Notes: a model not told the origin generated them from the letters alone. Positions 8,018-17,674 are shown, counted from the stretch's first letter. The stretch: DNA of 64,000 nt from Thermococcus sp. (GCF_027011145.1 NZ_JALVAO010000060.1:19257-83256), one strand, 5' to 3'. Made by a program: numbers and translations.

Positions 8018-8990
8018 GCCCATCATAGAAATCAAAAACCTCAGCGTTTACTTCTACACCTACGCAGGTGTTGTCAAGGCGATAGAGAACGTGTCCTTTG
8101 ACATCTACCGTGGCGAAACACTGGCCCTCGTCGGTGAGACCGGCTGTGGAAAAAGCGTCACCTCAAGGGCGATAACCAAGCTCATCGAGAGCCCCGGTAG
8201 GATAGTGAACGGTCAGGTGATTTACCACAGGGACGACGGCTCAACAATCGATTTGCTCAAGCTAAGCGAAGAGGAGATACGGGAAATCCGGGGTAATGAG
8301 ATAGCATACATCTTCCAAGACCCGCATTCCTCCCTTGACCCCCTGTACACCGTTGGATATCAGATAGGTGAGGCCATGGAAGTTCACGGCAAGGTCAAGA
8401 ACATAAAAGAAGGCATAGCGAAGGCTGTGGACATTTTGAGGGAAGTCCTCATCCCAGATCCTGAGAGGAGAGTTAAAAATTATCCCCATGAACTTTCCGG
8501 GGGTATGAAACAGAGGGTTGTGATTGGAATAGGGATAGCCAACAACCCGAGGTTGCTCATAGCTGACGAGCCCACAACCGCGCTCGACGTTACCGTTCAG
8601 GCACAGATACTCGAGCTTCTCAACGAGCTGAAGAGAAAATATAATGCGACAGTTCTCCTCATAACTCACAACCTGGGTGTTGTTGCGGAAACGGCCCAGC
8701 GCGTCGTTGTCATGTACGCGGGGAAGGTTGTTGAGATAGGCAGTGTTGACCAGATATTCCACAACCCCCTGCATCCATACACCATTGCACTTCTCAGGGC
8801 AGTGCCAAACCCCCTAAAGAGGATAGAAAAGCTCGAGAGCATTCCCGGAACAGTCCCGAACCTTATAACTCCACCGAAGGGCTGTCGCTTCCACCCGAGA
8901 TGCCCACTGGCTGAAGAGCGTTGCAGAAAAGAGGAGCCCAAACTCAAGGAGATAGAACCGGGCCATTTTGTGGCCTGCCACAGATACTGA
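8010..8990 (+). CDS. dppD: Dpp/Opp ABC transporter ATP-binding protein (DppD-like)
   Basis: A 326-residue ATPase with Walker A GETGCGKS, Q-loop FQDPHSSLDP, signature LSGGMKQR, Walker B LLIADEPTTALD and H-loop ITHNLG. The C-terminal oligo_HPY region contains GCRFHPRCPLAEERC, whose cysteines are known in this family to hold an iron-sulfur cluster. The start at 8010 follows GGTGGGGGTG and overlaps the dppC end. It forms the nucleotide-binding heterodimer with the next gene. Confidence 0.94.
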   Translation: MPEPIIEIKNLSVYFYTYAGVVKAIENVSFDIYRGETLALVGETGCGKSVTSRAITKLIESPGRIVNGQVIYHRDDGSTIDLLKLSEEEIREIRGNEIAYIFQDPHSSLDPLYTVGYQIGEAMEVHGKVKNIKEGIAKAVDILREVLIPDPERRVKNYPHELSGGMKQRVVIGIGIANNPRLLIADEPTTALDVTVQAQILELLNELKRKYNATVLLITHNLGVVAETAQRVVVMYAGKVVEIGSVDQIFHNPLHPYTIALLRAVPNPLKRIEKLESIPGTVPNLITPPKGCRFHPRCPLAEERCRKEEPKLKEIEPGHFVACHRY

Positions 8991-9000
8991 GGTGATGACG

Positions 9001-9972
9001 ATGGAACCAGTGCTCAAGGTTGAAAACCTCAAAAAGTATTTCCCCGTTAGGAGCCTCCTGAGAACTGTTGCGTGGGTTAAAGCCGTTGATGGAGTCAGCT
9101 TCGAGATAATGCCCGGTGAAACCTTTGGACTGGTTGGGGAAAGCGGTTGCGGGAAGACAACCACGGGAAGAACAATACTCAGGCTCATCGAACCGACAGA
9201 GGGCAAGATTACCTTTATGGGAAAGGACGTGACAGGGCTCAAGGGGAAGGAACTCCTCTGGTTCAGGCGACATGCCCAGATAATGTTTCAGGACCCGTAT
9301 TCCTCCCTTAACCCAAGACAGACAGTTTTCAACATTATAATGGAGCCAGTCAAGTTCCACGGTATAGAGGTCGATGACCCGGAGGAGTTCGTTATACGCC
9401 TGTTGGAGAGCGTTGGTCTTAACGAGATGCACCTCTACCGCTATCCCCACGAGTTCTCCGGGGGACAGAGACAGAGGATTGCATTGGCTAAAATACTCGC
9501 ACTTCAGCCCGACTTCGTTGTCCTTGACGAACCAACTTCCGCCCTCGACGTTTCGGTTCAGGCCAACATTTTAAACACCCTCAAGGAGCTCCAGAAGAAG
9601 CACGGCTTTTCGTATCTCTTCATAAGCCATGACCTTGGCGTTGTCAAATACATGAGCCACCGCATGGGGGTCATGTACCTCGGAAAGCTCGTGGAGATAG
9701 GCCCGGCCGAGAGAATCTTTGAGAACCCGCTACATCCCTACACCCAGATGCTCCTCTCGGCCATACCAATCCCCGATCCCGAACTCGCAAGGAAAAAGAA
9801 GAAAATGGAAATTAAGGGCGAACCTCCGAGTCCAATCAATCCGCCGAAGGGCTGTCGCTTCCACCCGAGGTGCCCCCTGGCCAAGGCAGGACTCTGCGAC
9901 AAGAAAGAACCGCCTCTCATCGAAGTTGAAAAAGACCACTACGTGGCCTGCTGGCTCTACGCAAAGTCCTGA
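9001..9972 (+). CDS. dppF: Dpp/Opp ABC transporter ATP-binding protein (DppF-like)
   Basis: A 323-residue ATPase with Walker A GESGCGKT, signature FSGGQRQRIALAK, Walker B FVVLDEPTSALD and the C-terminal GCRFHPRCPLAKAGLC cysteine motif. ATG at 9001 is preferred to the in-frame ATG at 8995 because GAGGTG is better spaced. It is the last gene of the dpp operon. Its 3' end overlaps the convergent gene at 9957 by 16 bases. Confidence 0.94.
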   Translation: MEPVLKVENLKKYFPVRSLLRTVAWVKAVDGVSFEIMPGETFGLVGESGCGKTTTGRTILRLIEPTEGKITFMGKDVTGLKGKELLWFRRHAQIMFQDPYSSLNPRQTVFNIIMEPVKFHGIEVDDPEEFVIRLLESVGLNEMHLYRYPHEFSGGQRQRIALAKILALQPDFVVLDEPTSALDVSVQANILNTLKELQKKHGFSYLFISHDLGVVKYMSHRMGVMYLGKLVEIGPAERIFENPLHPYTQMLLSAIPIPDPELARKKKKMEIKGEPPSPINPPKGCRFHPRCPLAKAGLCDKKEPPLIEVEKDHYVACWLYAKS

Positions 9973-10586
9973 GCCCTTTTCCTTATTTCCTCCGTTACTC
10001 CAACGTTTTTAAAAAGCGCGGAGAAAAATGCAGTCCTGAAAACCGGGTCGATTTTGAGGAGGTTTGTGTAGACCTTATCAACCCCTTCCTCTCCAAGAAC
10101 CCGTCCATTGGCGAGCCGGAGCTTTCTGTAAAGAACTCCCAGTTCTGTGATTTTAACACCTTCAAGTTCGTCTTCACCTTTGACGCCCAGTATTCTCTCC
10201 AGCAACGCAAGGGCAAGCGAATACTCCCGCTCAGCCTTCGACAGTTCCTCATCTATTGCAACGTGTCTGCTGTGACCCGTTGGGATTCCAAGTATTCTCC
10301 AGACGTTCCAGCGCCTCATGTGGGTTATCCTCTTCTCCCTGACCTCATTTGAGTTTTCAAGGAGTTCCCGGTAAAGCCCCTTCAGGAGTTCTTCAACGGG
10401 TTTTCCCAGAAGTTTCGGAAGCGCGTCGTTGACCTCTTCCTTTAGGGCTACTGCCGAGGTATCTTTTATCATAACGACCTTCCTCGGCTCAAGGGAGACG
10501 AACTCGATGAAGTATGTGTCAATCGCAAAGGTTCCCCTCTTTTTCCCATTTTTTCTCACTTCAAAGAGAACGTATGGAACGTTCAT
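9957..10586 (-). CDS. Conserved hypothetical protein
   Basis: About 209 residues, soluble and highly charged, with a beta-rich N-terminus (VPYVLFEVRKNGKKRGTF) and a helical C-terminal half. No family was recognised. Start choice is uncertain: ATG at 10586 or 10592. A TATA-like TTAAATAG about 20-25 bases upstream of 10586 suggests a leaderless message. It is divergent from hel308 across a region of about 50 bases and convergent with dppF. Confidence 0.65.
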   Translation of the reverse strand: MNVPYVLFEVRKNGKKRGTFAIDTYFIEFVSLEPRKVVMIKDTSAVALKEEVNDALPKLLGKPVEELLKGLYRELLENSNEVREKRITHMRRWNVWRILGIPTGHSRHVAIDEELSKAEREYSLALALLERILGVKGEDELEGVKITELGVLYRKLRLANGRVLGEEGVDKVYTNLLKIDPVFRTAFFSALFKNVGVTEEIRKRAQDFA

Positions 10587-10636
10587 GGTCATCCCAAACC
10601 TATTTAACCACCTCCTCAATAAGGCTTGCGGTTGAG

Positions 10637-12796
10637 ATGAGGGTTGACGAACTCCCAGTAGATGAGAGGATAAAGGACATCATCAAAGGCCGGGGCATAA
10701 GGGAGCTCTACCCACCGCAGGCCAAAGCCTTAAAGAGCGGTGTTTTAGAAGGCAGAAACCTTGTTCTGGCAATTCCAACCGCCAGCGGGAAGACCCTTGT
10801 GAGCGAGATAGTCATGGTGAACAGGCTCCTCCGGGATGGATGTAAAGCGGTTTACCTCGTTCCGCTGAAGGCCCTGGCCGAGGAGAAGTACCGCGAGTTC
10901 AAGGAGTGGGAAAAGCTCGGTCTTAAGGTTGCCGCGACGACCGGCGACTACGACTCAACGGACGAGTGGCTTGGGAAGTACGACATAATAGTTGCCACCG
11001 CCGAGAAGTTCGACTCGCTCCTGAGGCACAACGCCAGATGGATTGACGATGTAAAACTTGTGGTTGCCGACGAGGTTCACCTTATCGGTTCGTACGACAG
11101 GGGAGCGACGCTGGAGATGATTCTAACCCACATGCTCGGAAGGGCCCAGATTTTGGCCCTGAGTGCCACAGTCGGCAACGCCGAGGAGCTGGCGGAATGG
11201 CTTGATGCAGAACTTGTAGTTAGCGACTGGCGTCCCGTTGAACTAAAAAGAGGAGTTTTCCACACGGGAACGCTCATCTGGGAGGACGGCAAGGTAGAAA
11301 CCTACCCCGAGAACTGGTATTCCCTCGTCGTCGATGCCGTGAAGAGGGGTAAAGGGGCCCTCGTCTTCGTAAACACAAGGAGGAGTGCAGAGAAGGAAGC
11401 AATAGCCCTCTCAAGGCTGGTATCAAGCCACCTCACCAAGTCCGAGAGAAGGGCCCTTGAGAGTTTGGCCTCCCAGCTTGAGGACAATCCCACGAGCGAG
11501 AAACTGAGAAGGGCAATAAAAGGTGGCGTTGCCTTCCACCACGCCGGCTTAAGCAGGGCCGAGAGGACTTTGATAGAAGACGCCTTCAGGGAGGGGCTGA
11601 TTAAGGTCATAACGGCGACGCCGACCTTAAGTGCTGGTGTCAATTTACCGTCATTTAGAGTAATAATCCGCGACACCAAGAGATACGCGGGCTTTGGCTG
11701 GACGGACATTCCAGTCCTTGAGATACAGCAGATGATGGGCCGTGCCGGAAGGCCGAAGTACGACAGGGTTGGAGAGGCGATAATAATAGCGAGAACTGAC
11801 GAACCCGGCAAGCTGATGGAGCGCTACATAAGGGGGAAACCGGAGAAACTGTTCTCCATGCTCGCCAACGAGCAGGCCTTTAGGAGCCAGATTTTGGCCC
11901 TAATCACGAACTTCGGAATAGGGAGCTTTGGAGAACTGGTTCGCTTCCTCGAAAGAACCTTTTACGCCCACCAGAGAAAGGATTTAAGTTCCCTGGAATA
12001 CAAGGCCAAGAACGTTGTTTACTTCTTAATCGAGAACGAGTTCATAGATTTGGACCTTGAGGAGAAGTTCATGCCCCTTCCATTCGGCAAAAGGACGTCC
12101 CAGCTCTACATAGACCCCCTCACGGCTAAAAAGTTCAGGGACGCCTTCCCGAAACTCGAGAAAAACCCGAACCCCTTTGGAATCTTCCAGCTCGTCGCCT
12201 CAACCCCAGACATGGCGACTTTAACGGCCAGAAGGCGCGAAATGGAGGACTACTTCGACCTGGCATACGAGCTTGAGGAGGAGCTCTACTCAAGCATACC
12301 CTACTACGAGGATTCCCGCTTTCAGGGCTTCCTGAGCCAGATAAAGACAGCCAAAGTCCTCCTCGACTGGATAAACGAGGTTCCCGAAGCAAGGATTTAC
12401 GAGACCTACGCGATAGACCCGGGCGACCTCTACAGACTCCTGGAGCTGGCCGACTGGCTCATGTATTCCCTCATAGAGCTCTACAAGCTCTTTGAACCGA
12501 AGGAGGACGTTCTTCAATACCTTCGGGACCTTCACCTAAGGCTCAGACACGGCGTTCGCGAGGAGCTCCTTGAGCTGGTTAAACTTCCGAACATCGGAAG
12601 GAAGAGGGCGAGGGCCCTGTACAACGCCGGCTTCAGGAGCGTTGAGGAAATAGCCAACGCGAAACCAGCGGAGCTTCTTGCCGTTGAGGGAATCGGAGCC
12701 AAAATCCTCGACGGAATATACCGATACCTTGGGATAGAAAAGCGGGTGAGGGAAAAGCCAAAGAGGAAGGGGACCCTTGAGGACTTCCTCAGATAG
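10637..12796 (+). CDS. hel308: ATP-dependent DNA helicase Hel308 (Hjm)
   Basis: A 719-residue superfamily 2 helicase, the length of Pyrococcus Hjm (about 720). Motif I TASGKT is near residue 50, the DEVH box near 144, SAT (LSATVGN) near 175 and motif VI QQMMGRAGRP near 364. A winged helix and ratchet domain follow, and helix-hairpin-helix motifs lie near the C-terminus (LPNIGRKRARALYNAGF, about 648). It unwinds stalled replication forks in the 3'-5' direction. ATG at 10637 gives the conserved MRVDELPVDERIK start. A TATA-like TATTTAAC around 10600 places transcription start just before the ATG. Confidence 0.95.
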   Translation: MRVDELPVDERIKDIIKGRGIRELYPPQAKALKSGVLEGRNLVLAIPTASGKTLVSEIVMVNRLLRDGCKAVYLVPLKALAEEKYREFKEWEKLGLKVAATTGDYDSTDEWLGKYDIIVATAEKFDSLLRHNARWIDDVKLVVADEVHLIGSYDRGATLEMILTHMLGRAQILALSATVGNAEELAEWLDAELVVSDWRPVELKRGVFHTGTLIWEDGKVETYPENWYSLVVDAVKRGKGALVFVNTRRSAEKEAIALSRLVSSHLTKSERRALESLASQLEDNPTSEKLRRAIKGGVAFHHAGLSRAERTLIEDAFREGLIKVITATPTLSAGVNLPSFRVIIRDTKRYAGFGWTDIPVLEIQQMMGRAGRPKYDRVGEAIIIARTDEPGKLMERYIRGKPEKLFSMLANEQAFRSQILALITNFGIGSFGELVRFLERTFYAHQRKDLSSLEYKAKNVVYFLIENEFIDLDLEEKFMPLPFGKRTSQLYIDPLTAKKFRDAFPKLEKNPNPFGIFQLVASTPDMATLTARRREMEDYFDLAYELEEELYSSIPYYEDSRFQGFLSQIKTAKVLLDWINEVPEARIYETYAIDPGDLYRLLELADWLMYSLIELYKLFEPKEDVLQYLRDLHLRLRHGVREELLELVKLPNIGRKRARALYNAGFRSVEEIANAKPAELLAVEGIGAKILDGIYRYLGIEKRVREKPKRKGTLEDFLR

Positions 12797-13121
12797 CCTC
12801 TCCTTCTCCTCCCGTCCAGAGAACAAAGACGTTTCTTTCCGGGTTAAGGCCATTTTCATGTGCTTCTGAGTATAACCTTCCGCCTGTTCTCTGGCCGAGG
12901 AAATACGCCAGAACAAAGGTCAGTATAAAGGGAACTCCAGAGGCGTTCCAGCTGAGTCCGGCAAGGTACCTCATAAGCACTACGAGGGGAACCGGAAGGT
13001 GAACGGCCAAGGCCCATTCAAGTTTGTTACCCGTTCTCTTTGCGTGTGCCCTCCAGAACCCGAACGGGATATTTACGAGGAACGTAACTACGAGTCCGAT
13101 AATGAACCAGCTCACGTTCAT
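12789..13121 (-). CDS. Small conserved membrane protein
   Basis: A 110-residue protein with three likely membrane helices (about 4-22, 40-60 and 67-83) and a hydrophilic C-terminus. The basic loop WRAHAKRTGNKLEW separates helices one and two. ATG at 13121 follows GGTGGG. No named family was recognised. The 3' end overlaps the end of hel308 by eight bases. Confidence 0.65.
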   Translation of the reverse strand: MNVSWFIIGLVVTFLVNIPFGFWRAHAKRTGNKLEWALAVHLPVPLVVLMRYLAGLSWNASGVPFILTFVLAYFLGQRTGGRLYSEAHENGLNPERNVFVLWTGGEGEAI

Positions 13122-13224
13122 CTTTCCCACCAACACTGTTCCTGTGACAAACCTTAAAAAGTTTTGCTATCCTAATTAAACCCAACTTTTTTAAAGCTCC
13201 TTCCCCCTACTCGGGGTGGGCTCG

Positions 13225-13794
13225 ATGATTGTAATAGTAACGGGAATGCCCGGTTCTGGAAAGAGCAAAATCGTGAAAGAGTTTGAGAAGAGAGGTTTTC
13301 CAAGCGTTTCTCTCGGCGATATCGTGCGCGAGGAGACCGTAAAGCGAGGCCTTGAGCTTACCAAGGAGAACGTTGCCAAGGTGAGCATTAGGCTGAGGCA
13401 GGAGCTGGGCCAGAATGCCGTGGCTAAGCTCGCCGTTAGGAAGGTGGAAGAGCTCCTGAAAAAAAGTCCAATCGTCGTTATCGATGGGGTTCGTTCCCTT
13501 GATGAGGTAGGAACGTTTAGAGGAGCCTTTCCAGATGAGGACATAGTCATAGTGGCCGTGCACACACCACCAAAGCTTCGCTTTGAAAGGCTTAAAGCCC
13601 GCGGAAGGCACGATGACCCCAAAACGTGGGAGGACTTTGAGGAAAGGGACTGGAAGGAGCTCCGCTTTGGAATCGGTGGCGTTATAGCGATGGCAGACTA
13701 CATGCTCGTTAACGATGGGAGCAAGGAGGAGTACGAAAAAAAGGTCAAGGAACTCGTTGAAGTTATCCTAGCATTGAGTCGAGGAGAAGCATGA
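13225..13794 (+). CDS. Adenylate/dephospho-CoA-kinase-like P-loop NTPase (UPF0200 family)
   Basis: A 189-residue P-loop protein beginning MIVIVTGMPGSGKS, so the Walker A motif is at about residues 7-14. The central VVIDGVRSLDEV and the lid-like RLKARGRHDDPKTWEDFEERD are typical of the archaeal UPF0200 nucleotide-kinase-like family; the substrate is not established. ATG at 13225 follows GGGGTGG. It overlaps the convergent ZIP transporter by 32 bases. Confidence 0.85.
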   Translation: MIVIVTGMPGSGKSKIVKEFEKRGFPSVSLGDIVREETVKRGLELTKENVAKVSIRLRQELGQNAVAKLAVRKVEELLKKSPIVVIDGVRSLDEVGTFRGAFPDEDIVIVAVHTPPKLRFERLKARGRHDDPKTWEDFEERDWKELRFGIGGVIAMADYMLVNDGSKEEYEKKVKELVEVILALSRGEA

Positions 13795-14575
13795 CGTAGA
13801 AGCCCGCAAAAAAGCCCAGTGTAACCAGGGTCTCACTCTTCTCGCTTTTGTATATCTCCGGAATCATCTCCTTCACCGTAACGTAGAGCATTGCCCCGCC
13901 GGCCATTCCGAGGCCGTAAGGCAGGAGCCAGCTGAAGAGCGTGAAAAAGTAAGCACCGAGCAAGACCATCGCCATCTCAGCGAAACCGCTGAGGATTCCC
14001 ATCAGAATGGGCTGGAGGCGTTTCTTCTGAAGTGTGGCGAGCGGAAGGGAAACAACCGTTCCCTCCGGAAAGTCCTGGATTCCTATGGCTATCGCAGTAA
14101 CGAGACCAACCTCAAGGTTGTAAACGAGCGACGTTCCGACGGCCATTCCCTCTGGCAGGTTGTGGATTATGACCGCTATCACCAGAAGCCAGACTTTCCT
14201 GAGGCGGTTTTTCATGGATTTTGGACCCTCGTAGCCTTTAACGAGGTGCTCGTGTGGTAGAAGCCGGTCTATTGCATAGATGAGGAGAACCCCCAGGGCT
14301 ATCCCTACCCCGGCGGGTGCAAAAGAGTCGGTGCTCTCTATTGCGGGGAGGATTAGGGAGGTGAAGGAAGCGACTATCATGACTCCAGCGGCAAAGCTCA
14401 GAGAAAAGTCAACTCCTTCTTCGGGTATTCTTCTGGCAAAGATTGCAACCATTGCACCGAGTGATGTCATTATCGCGACGAACAGACCAGCGTAAAAGGC
14501 CACCCATATTATCTCGCCGTTTGAAACCGCGAGTATCCACTCCGCTAGGTTTTGAATGAAGTTTTCTAACATCAT
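13763..14575 (-). CDS. ZIP-family metal transporter
   Basis: A 270-residue membrane protein with about eight helices. The two metal-site helices carry HNLPEG (helix IV) and QDFPEG (helix V), the ZIP binuclear signature; the second has Gln in place of the commoner His. A histidine-containing loop ([14 protein letters not shown]) may bind metal on the cytoplasmic side. It probably imports zinc or another divalent metal. The ATG at 14572, three bases inside this start, is equally possible after GGGTGG. Confidence 0.9.
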   Translation of the reverse strand: MMLENFIQNLAEWILAVSNGEIIWVAFYAGLFVAIMTSLGAMVAIFARRIPEEGVDFSLSFAAGVMIVASFTSLILPAIESTDSFAPAGVGIALGVLLIYAIDRLLPHEHLVKGYEGPKSMKNRLRKVWLLVIAVIIHNLPEGMAVGTSLVYNLEVGLVTAIAIGIQDFPEGTVVSLPLATLQKKRLQPILMGILSGFAEMAMVLLGAYFFTLFSWLLPYGLGMAGGAMLYVTVKEMIPEIYKSEKSETLVTLGFFAGFYVMLLLDSMLG

Positions 14576-14643
14576 TAGGCCACCCTAACAAATTCGGCGG
14601 TTGGGTTTATAAGCCTTCTTCAGAGCTTAAACCGGTGAGTGGA

Positions 14644-15060
14644 ATGGAGGAGTTGTTTGAAGAGGTTGAGCTCGAGGCGTACGTTTATCCCACTGAGGAC
14701 ATCGAGAAGGTCAAAAAGGCAATGCTGAACCTCGTTCCGGACCTTGAGTTTGAAACGTTCGAGAGGGATGAATACGTTATTCTTACCGGACGGACGAGGA
14801 GCAAAAAGGCACTGAGCAGGCTTTACGAGCTGTTCCGAGGACAGGCGATACTCGATACCGCGAGGAGTTTTCTTGAGGAGGGCTACTTCGGGGAAGAGAT
14901 AATCGTCAAGGTTAACAAGCAGGCCGCCTACGCCGGCGTCGTCAACTTCAACGAGGAGGGCCCTCTGGGGCCGATAACGATAATCATCAGAACGAAAAAT
15001 CCAAAGAAGCTCATGAAGTGGCTCGCCCCGAGGACGAAGGACGGCGTGCCAATAGAGTAA
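14644..15060 (+). CDS. RNA-binding protein of the DUF54/PF01877 (UPF0201-type) family
   Basis: A 138-residue acidic archaeal protein of the exosome-associated DUF54 type, with [19 protein letters not shown] at the N-terminus and [11 protein letters not shown] in the middle. [26 protein letters not shown] lies near the end in two pieces of conserved sequence. The fold is ribosomal-protein-L5-like, and RNA binding is presumed. ATG at 14644 follows GGTGAG at 14634. A TATA-like GTTTATAAGCC lies near 14606. Confidence 0.8.
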   Translation: MEELFEEVELEAYVYPTEDIEKVKKAMLNLVPDLEFETFERDEYVILTGRTRSKKALSRLYELFRGQAILDTARSFLEEGYFGEEIIVKVNKQAAYAGVVNFNEEGPLGPITIIIRTKNPKKLMKWLAPRTKDGVPIE

Positions 15061-15072
15061 AAAGAAACAGTG

Positions 15073-16350
15073 TCATTCCGATTTCCTTTTTCGTCCCCAG
15101 CTTATCCTTGCTGTCAGGATTTTCTCGCTTGCGAAGACCCTTGCGGTTACGTAAAGGGTAGCTCCTGCAACCGCCGTCAGGTAGAGTATGCTAACTCCAA
15201 GCGCCGTGTAGTTACCCATTATAACGTAGCGGTAATCAACAACCGGGTGCGTGAATGGGCTGGCGAGGAGGATGTATCTGCCGACCGCTGGAAGCGCGTT
15301 GAGGTCCACGAACATCAGGATGAAGGACGGGAACGCCAGCGGTAGTATAACCGAGCTGACGATTGTATTTGCGCTCTGCACGTCCTCCGCGAAAACAGCT
15401 AGAAGCATCGCCAAGCTCAGGGAAAAGGCTATCGTCAGGAACACCACAACACCGAAGAGGAACATTCCAAGGGGTGTTATTGAGAGGCCGAGCTCGCTCA
15501 GTGAAACGCCTGTTTCAGCCCCAAAGCCCGCCATGTACTGCTTGAGGCCAATCATGTAGGCGAGAGCCGCAATCACCCCCATAACGGCAGTTCCGGTTAT
15601 CTTTGATGCGACTATCGTCGTTCTCTTCACCGGGAGCGTCAGAAGGGTTTCCAGTGTCTTGTTTTCTTTTTCGCTCGCCACAGCTCCAGCGGACATCTGG
15701 GAGGTTATCATGACCATTAGAAAGACTATGAGGGGTAGTCCGTATGACTGAGACGCCAGAACCTGGGAAACAACCGTCGGAGGAACGTTCACGATTCTGC
15801 CGAGGAGATAGGACTTGCTCTCCGCCCTTATCGGGTGCAGAATCGCGTCGGGATTTTTGGCCCCGAGTTGCTGAACTTTGAGCTTCGCTATCTCCTCCGA
15901 AAGGACGTTTATTACGGCGTTAATTCTGCTCTCACTCACGCTCTCCTTCATTCCAGAACCTATCCCTTTGAAGACGCCGTATATCTGGAGGGTGGCAATC
16001 CTGTTCTCTTCTATGCTCTCGCTGAAGTTATGGGGAATCACAACCAATACGTTCTGATTTTCTTCGAGGGCCTTTTTGAGCGCTTCACCTATCGAGTTGG
16101 CCTTTATCAGTGTAACCGAGACGTTCGGCGTGACGTTAAGGGCCCTTATCAGCAACTCCCCGTACTTTCCGTCGTCAAAGTTCACAATTGCCACGTGCGT
16201 TTCTTTCGTTGCGCTCTCAAATCCGAACTGCATCATCTTCCCAAGTGCCGGATAAACAATCAGCGGGACGATTATAAGGCCAAAGATGAGCTTCTTGTCC
16301 CTCATAAGGTTCTTAACTTCCTTCTTGGCCAGAACGAGAAAATCGCTCAT
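15073..16350 (-). CDS. ABC-2 type exporter permease (NatB-like)
   Basis: A 425-residue membrane protein with one N-terminal helix (about 22-40), a large extracytoplasmic domain (about 45-190) and five or six C-terminal helices. It contains the ABC-2 conserved stretch SAGAVASEKENKTLETLLTLP. This is the NatB/YhaP class, usually exporting ions, drugs or lipids. It overlaps the upstream ATPase gene by four bases and is the last gene of an operon starting at 18055. The substrate is unknown. Confidence 0.88.
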   Translation of the reverse strand: MSDFLVLAKKEVKNLMRDKKLIFGLIIVPLIVYPALGKMMQFGFESATKETHVAIVNFDDGKYGELLIRALNVTPNVSVTLIKANSIGEALKKALEENQNVLVVIPHNFSESIEENRIATLQIYGVFKGIGSGMKESVSESRINAVINVLSEEIAKLKVQQLGAKNPDAILHPIRAESKSYLLGRIVNVPPTVVSQVLASQSYGLPLIVFLMVMITSQMSAGAVASEKENKTLETLLTLPVKRTTIVASKITGTAVMGVIAALAYMIGLKQYMAGFGAETGVSLSELGLSITPLGMFLFGVVVFLTIAFSLSLAMLLAVFAEDVQSANTIVSSVILPLAFPSFILMFVDLNALPAVGRYILLASPFTHPVVDYRYVIMGNYTALGVSILYLTAVAGATLYVTARVFASEKILTARISWGRKRKSE

Positions 16351-17105
16351 GAGCCCTCACCCCCAACGGGTTCCGGAATGGAAACCCCAACGGCCCTCAT
16401 GAAGACCTCCTCGAGGTTCTCCGCGTTGTATCTTTCCTTCAGCTCTTCCGGTGTTCCAGCTTCAACTATCCTCCCGCCTGAAATCATCGCCACCCTGTCG
16501 CAGAGGAACTCTACCTCCAGCATGTTATGGCTTGAGATAAGAAATGTCGTCCCCTCTTCCCTTGCAAAGCGTCTTATCGTCTTCCTGATTTCGTAGGCGT
16601 TCACTATGTCAAGCCCGCTCGCGGGTTCGTCGAGTATGGCCAGCTTTGGTTTGACCATCAGAGCTCTAGCTATCAACAGCTTGCGCGTCATTCCCTTTGA
16701 GTACGTTGAAACCTTGTCGTCGAGCCTCTCTCCTAAGCCGGAAAGTTCAATGCCGAGTTTCAGCATTTTTCTGGCCTTACCCTCGTCCTTGGCGTAGAGC
16801 CTCGCCATGAACTCAAGGTATTCCCTCCCCGTCAGGTTCTTGTAGGCACCGGCCTCCTCGGGGAGGTAGCTTATGAGGGCACGGACTTTCTCGGGGTCTT
16901 TAACCACGTCGTAGCCGGCTATCTTTGCAGTCCCTGCGGTGGGCTTGAGGAGGGTTGCAAGAATCTTGAGTGTGGTGCTCTTCCCGGCACCGTTGGGCCC
17001 AATTAGGCCGAATATTTCCCCCTCGCCTATGGAGAAGCTTATCCCCCTGAGGGCCTTGATTTTGCCGTAGTCCTTCTCAAGGTTAATTACCTCCACCATC
17101 TCCAT
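16347..17105 (-). CDS. ABC-2 exporter ATP-binding protein (NatA-like)
   Basis: A 252-residue ATPase with Walker A GPNGAGKST, an atypical signature STYSKGMTRKLLIARAL and Walker B LAILDEPASGLD. The C-terminal ALMVK and GTPEELKERYNAE elements fit the NatA/CcmA class. ATG at 17105 follows GGGAGG. The gene starts inside the end of the upstream membrane gene, indicating translational coupling. It partners the permease at 15073-16350. Confidence 0.9.
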   Translation of the reverse strand: MEMVEVINLEKDYGKIKALRGISFSIGEGEIFGLIGPNGAGKSTTLKILATLLKPTAGTAKIAGYDVVKDPEKVRALISYLPEEAGAYKNLTGREYLEFMARLYAKDEGKARKMLKLGIELSGLGERLDDKVSTYSKGMTRKLLIARALMVKPKLAILDEPASGLDIVNAYEIRKTIRRFAREEGTTFLISSHNMLEVEFLCDRVAMISGGRIVEAGTPEELKERYNAENLEEVFMRAVGVSIPEPVGGEGS

Positions 17106-17461
17106 GAGTGACCCTCCCGAGGTTGTAGACAACGAGGCCGAGAGTGGCCAGAACCACGCCAAAGAGGAAAAAGACTCTCTATCCCAGCGTATCCGGCTAT
17201 GATAGCCGTTCCCAGGCCGGAGGAAACGGCGAGCCATCCGTTGCGCCGGTGAGTGTTTTTGAAGTCGTGAGAAAGCCCAATGAGGAGCGAACCGAGCATT
17301 ATTAGGGCCAACTCCACAGTTAGTAGGGGAACGTTTACACGGGTGAGAACCTTTCCGCTTGGAATGGCCATGCACGCCAGCCGCTCAAGTGGGGGCCTGG
17401 CAATTCCCAGCCCTATGCCCATGAGATACAGAACCAGACCCATGGGTTTCTTCCAGTTCAT
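17087..17461 (-). pseudogene. Membrane protein gene with a probable frameshift near its 3' end
   Basis: As read, the product is 124 residues: two clear helices (about 5-25 and 42-60), a third (about 75-95), then a polar, tryptophan/arginine-rich tail ending WRWWR that looks non-natural. If the run of five A on the plus strand at 17168-17172 were four, the reading frame would continue IESLFLFGVVLATLGLVVYN, a fourth membrane helix. It would then end at a TAA at 17083-17085. ATG at 17461 follows GGTGAG and begins two bases after the regulator stop. It is either a true mutation or a sequencing error in the homopolymer. The function is unknown; it probably belongs with the exporter. Confidence 0.65.
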
Positions 17462-17462
17462 C

Positions 17463-17660
17463 TCACTCACCATCATATATGAAAACGTCCTCGATTTTAA
17501 CGCCGAAGAACCTCGCAATTCTGAAGGCCAGCTTCAGGGAGGGGTCATATTTGCCCTTCTCAATCGCTATAATCGTCTGCCTCGTAACGCCGAGGGCTCT
17601 GGCGAGCTCCTCCTGTGTTAAACCTTTCTTCTCCCTCAGCTCGCGGAGGCGGTTTTTCAT
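17463..17660 (-). CDS. XRE-family helix-turn-helix regulator
   Basis: A 65-residue Cro/CI-type DNA-binding protein: [20 protein letters not shown], then [18 protein letters not shown] as the recognition-helix region, and the YvaO-like ending [15 protein letters not shown]. Regulators of this kind commonly sit with a DUF2178-type membrane protein and an ABC-2 exporter. ATG at 17660 follows AGAGGTG with eight bases spacing. It likely binds the tandem dyads at 18067-18098 and controls its own operon. Confidence 0.9.
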   Translation of the reverse strand: MKNRLRELREKKGLTQEELARALGVTRQTIIAIEKGKYDPSLKLAFRIARFFGVKIEDVFIYDGE

Positions 17661-17674
17661 GTGGAGAGCACCTC

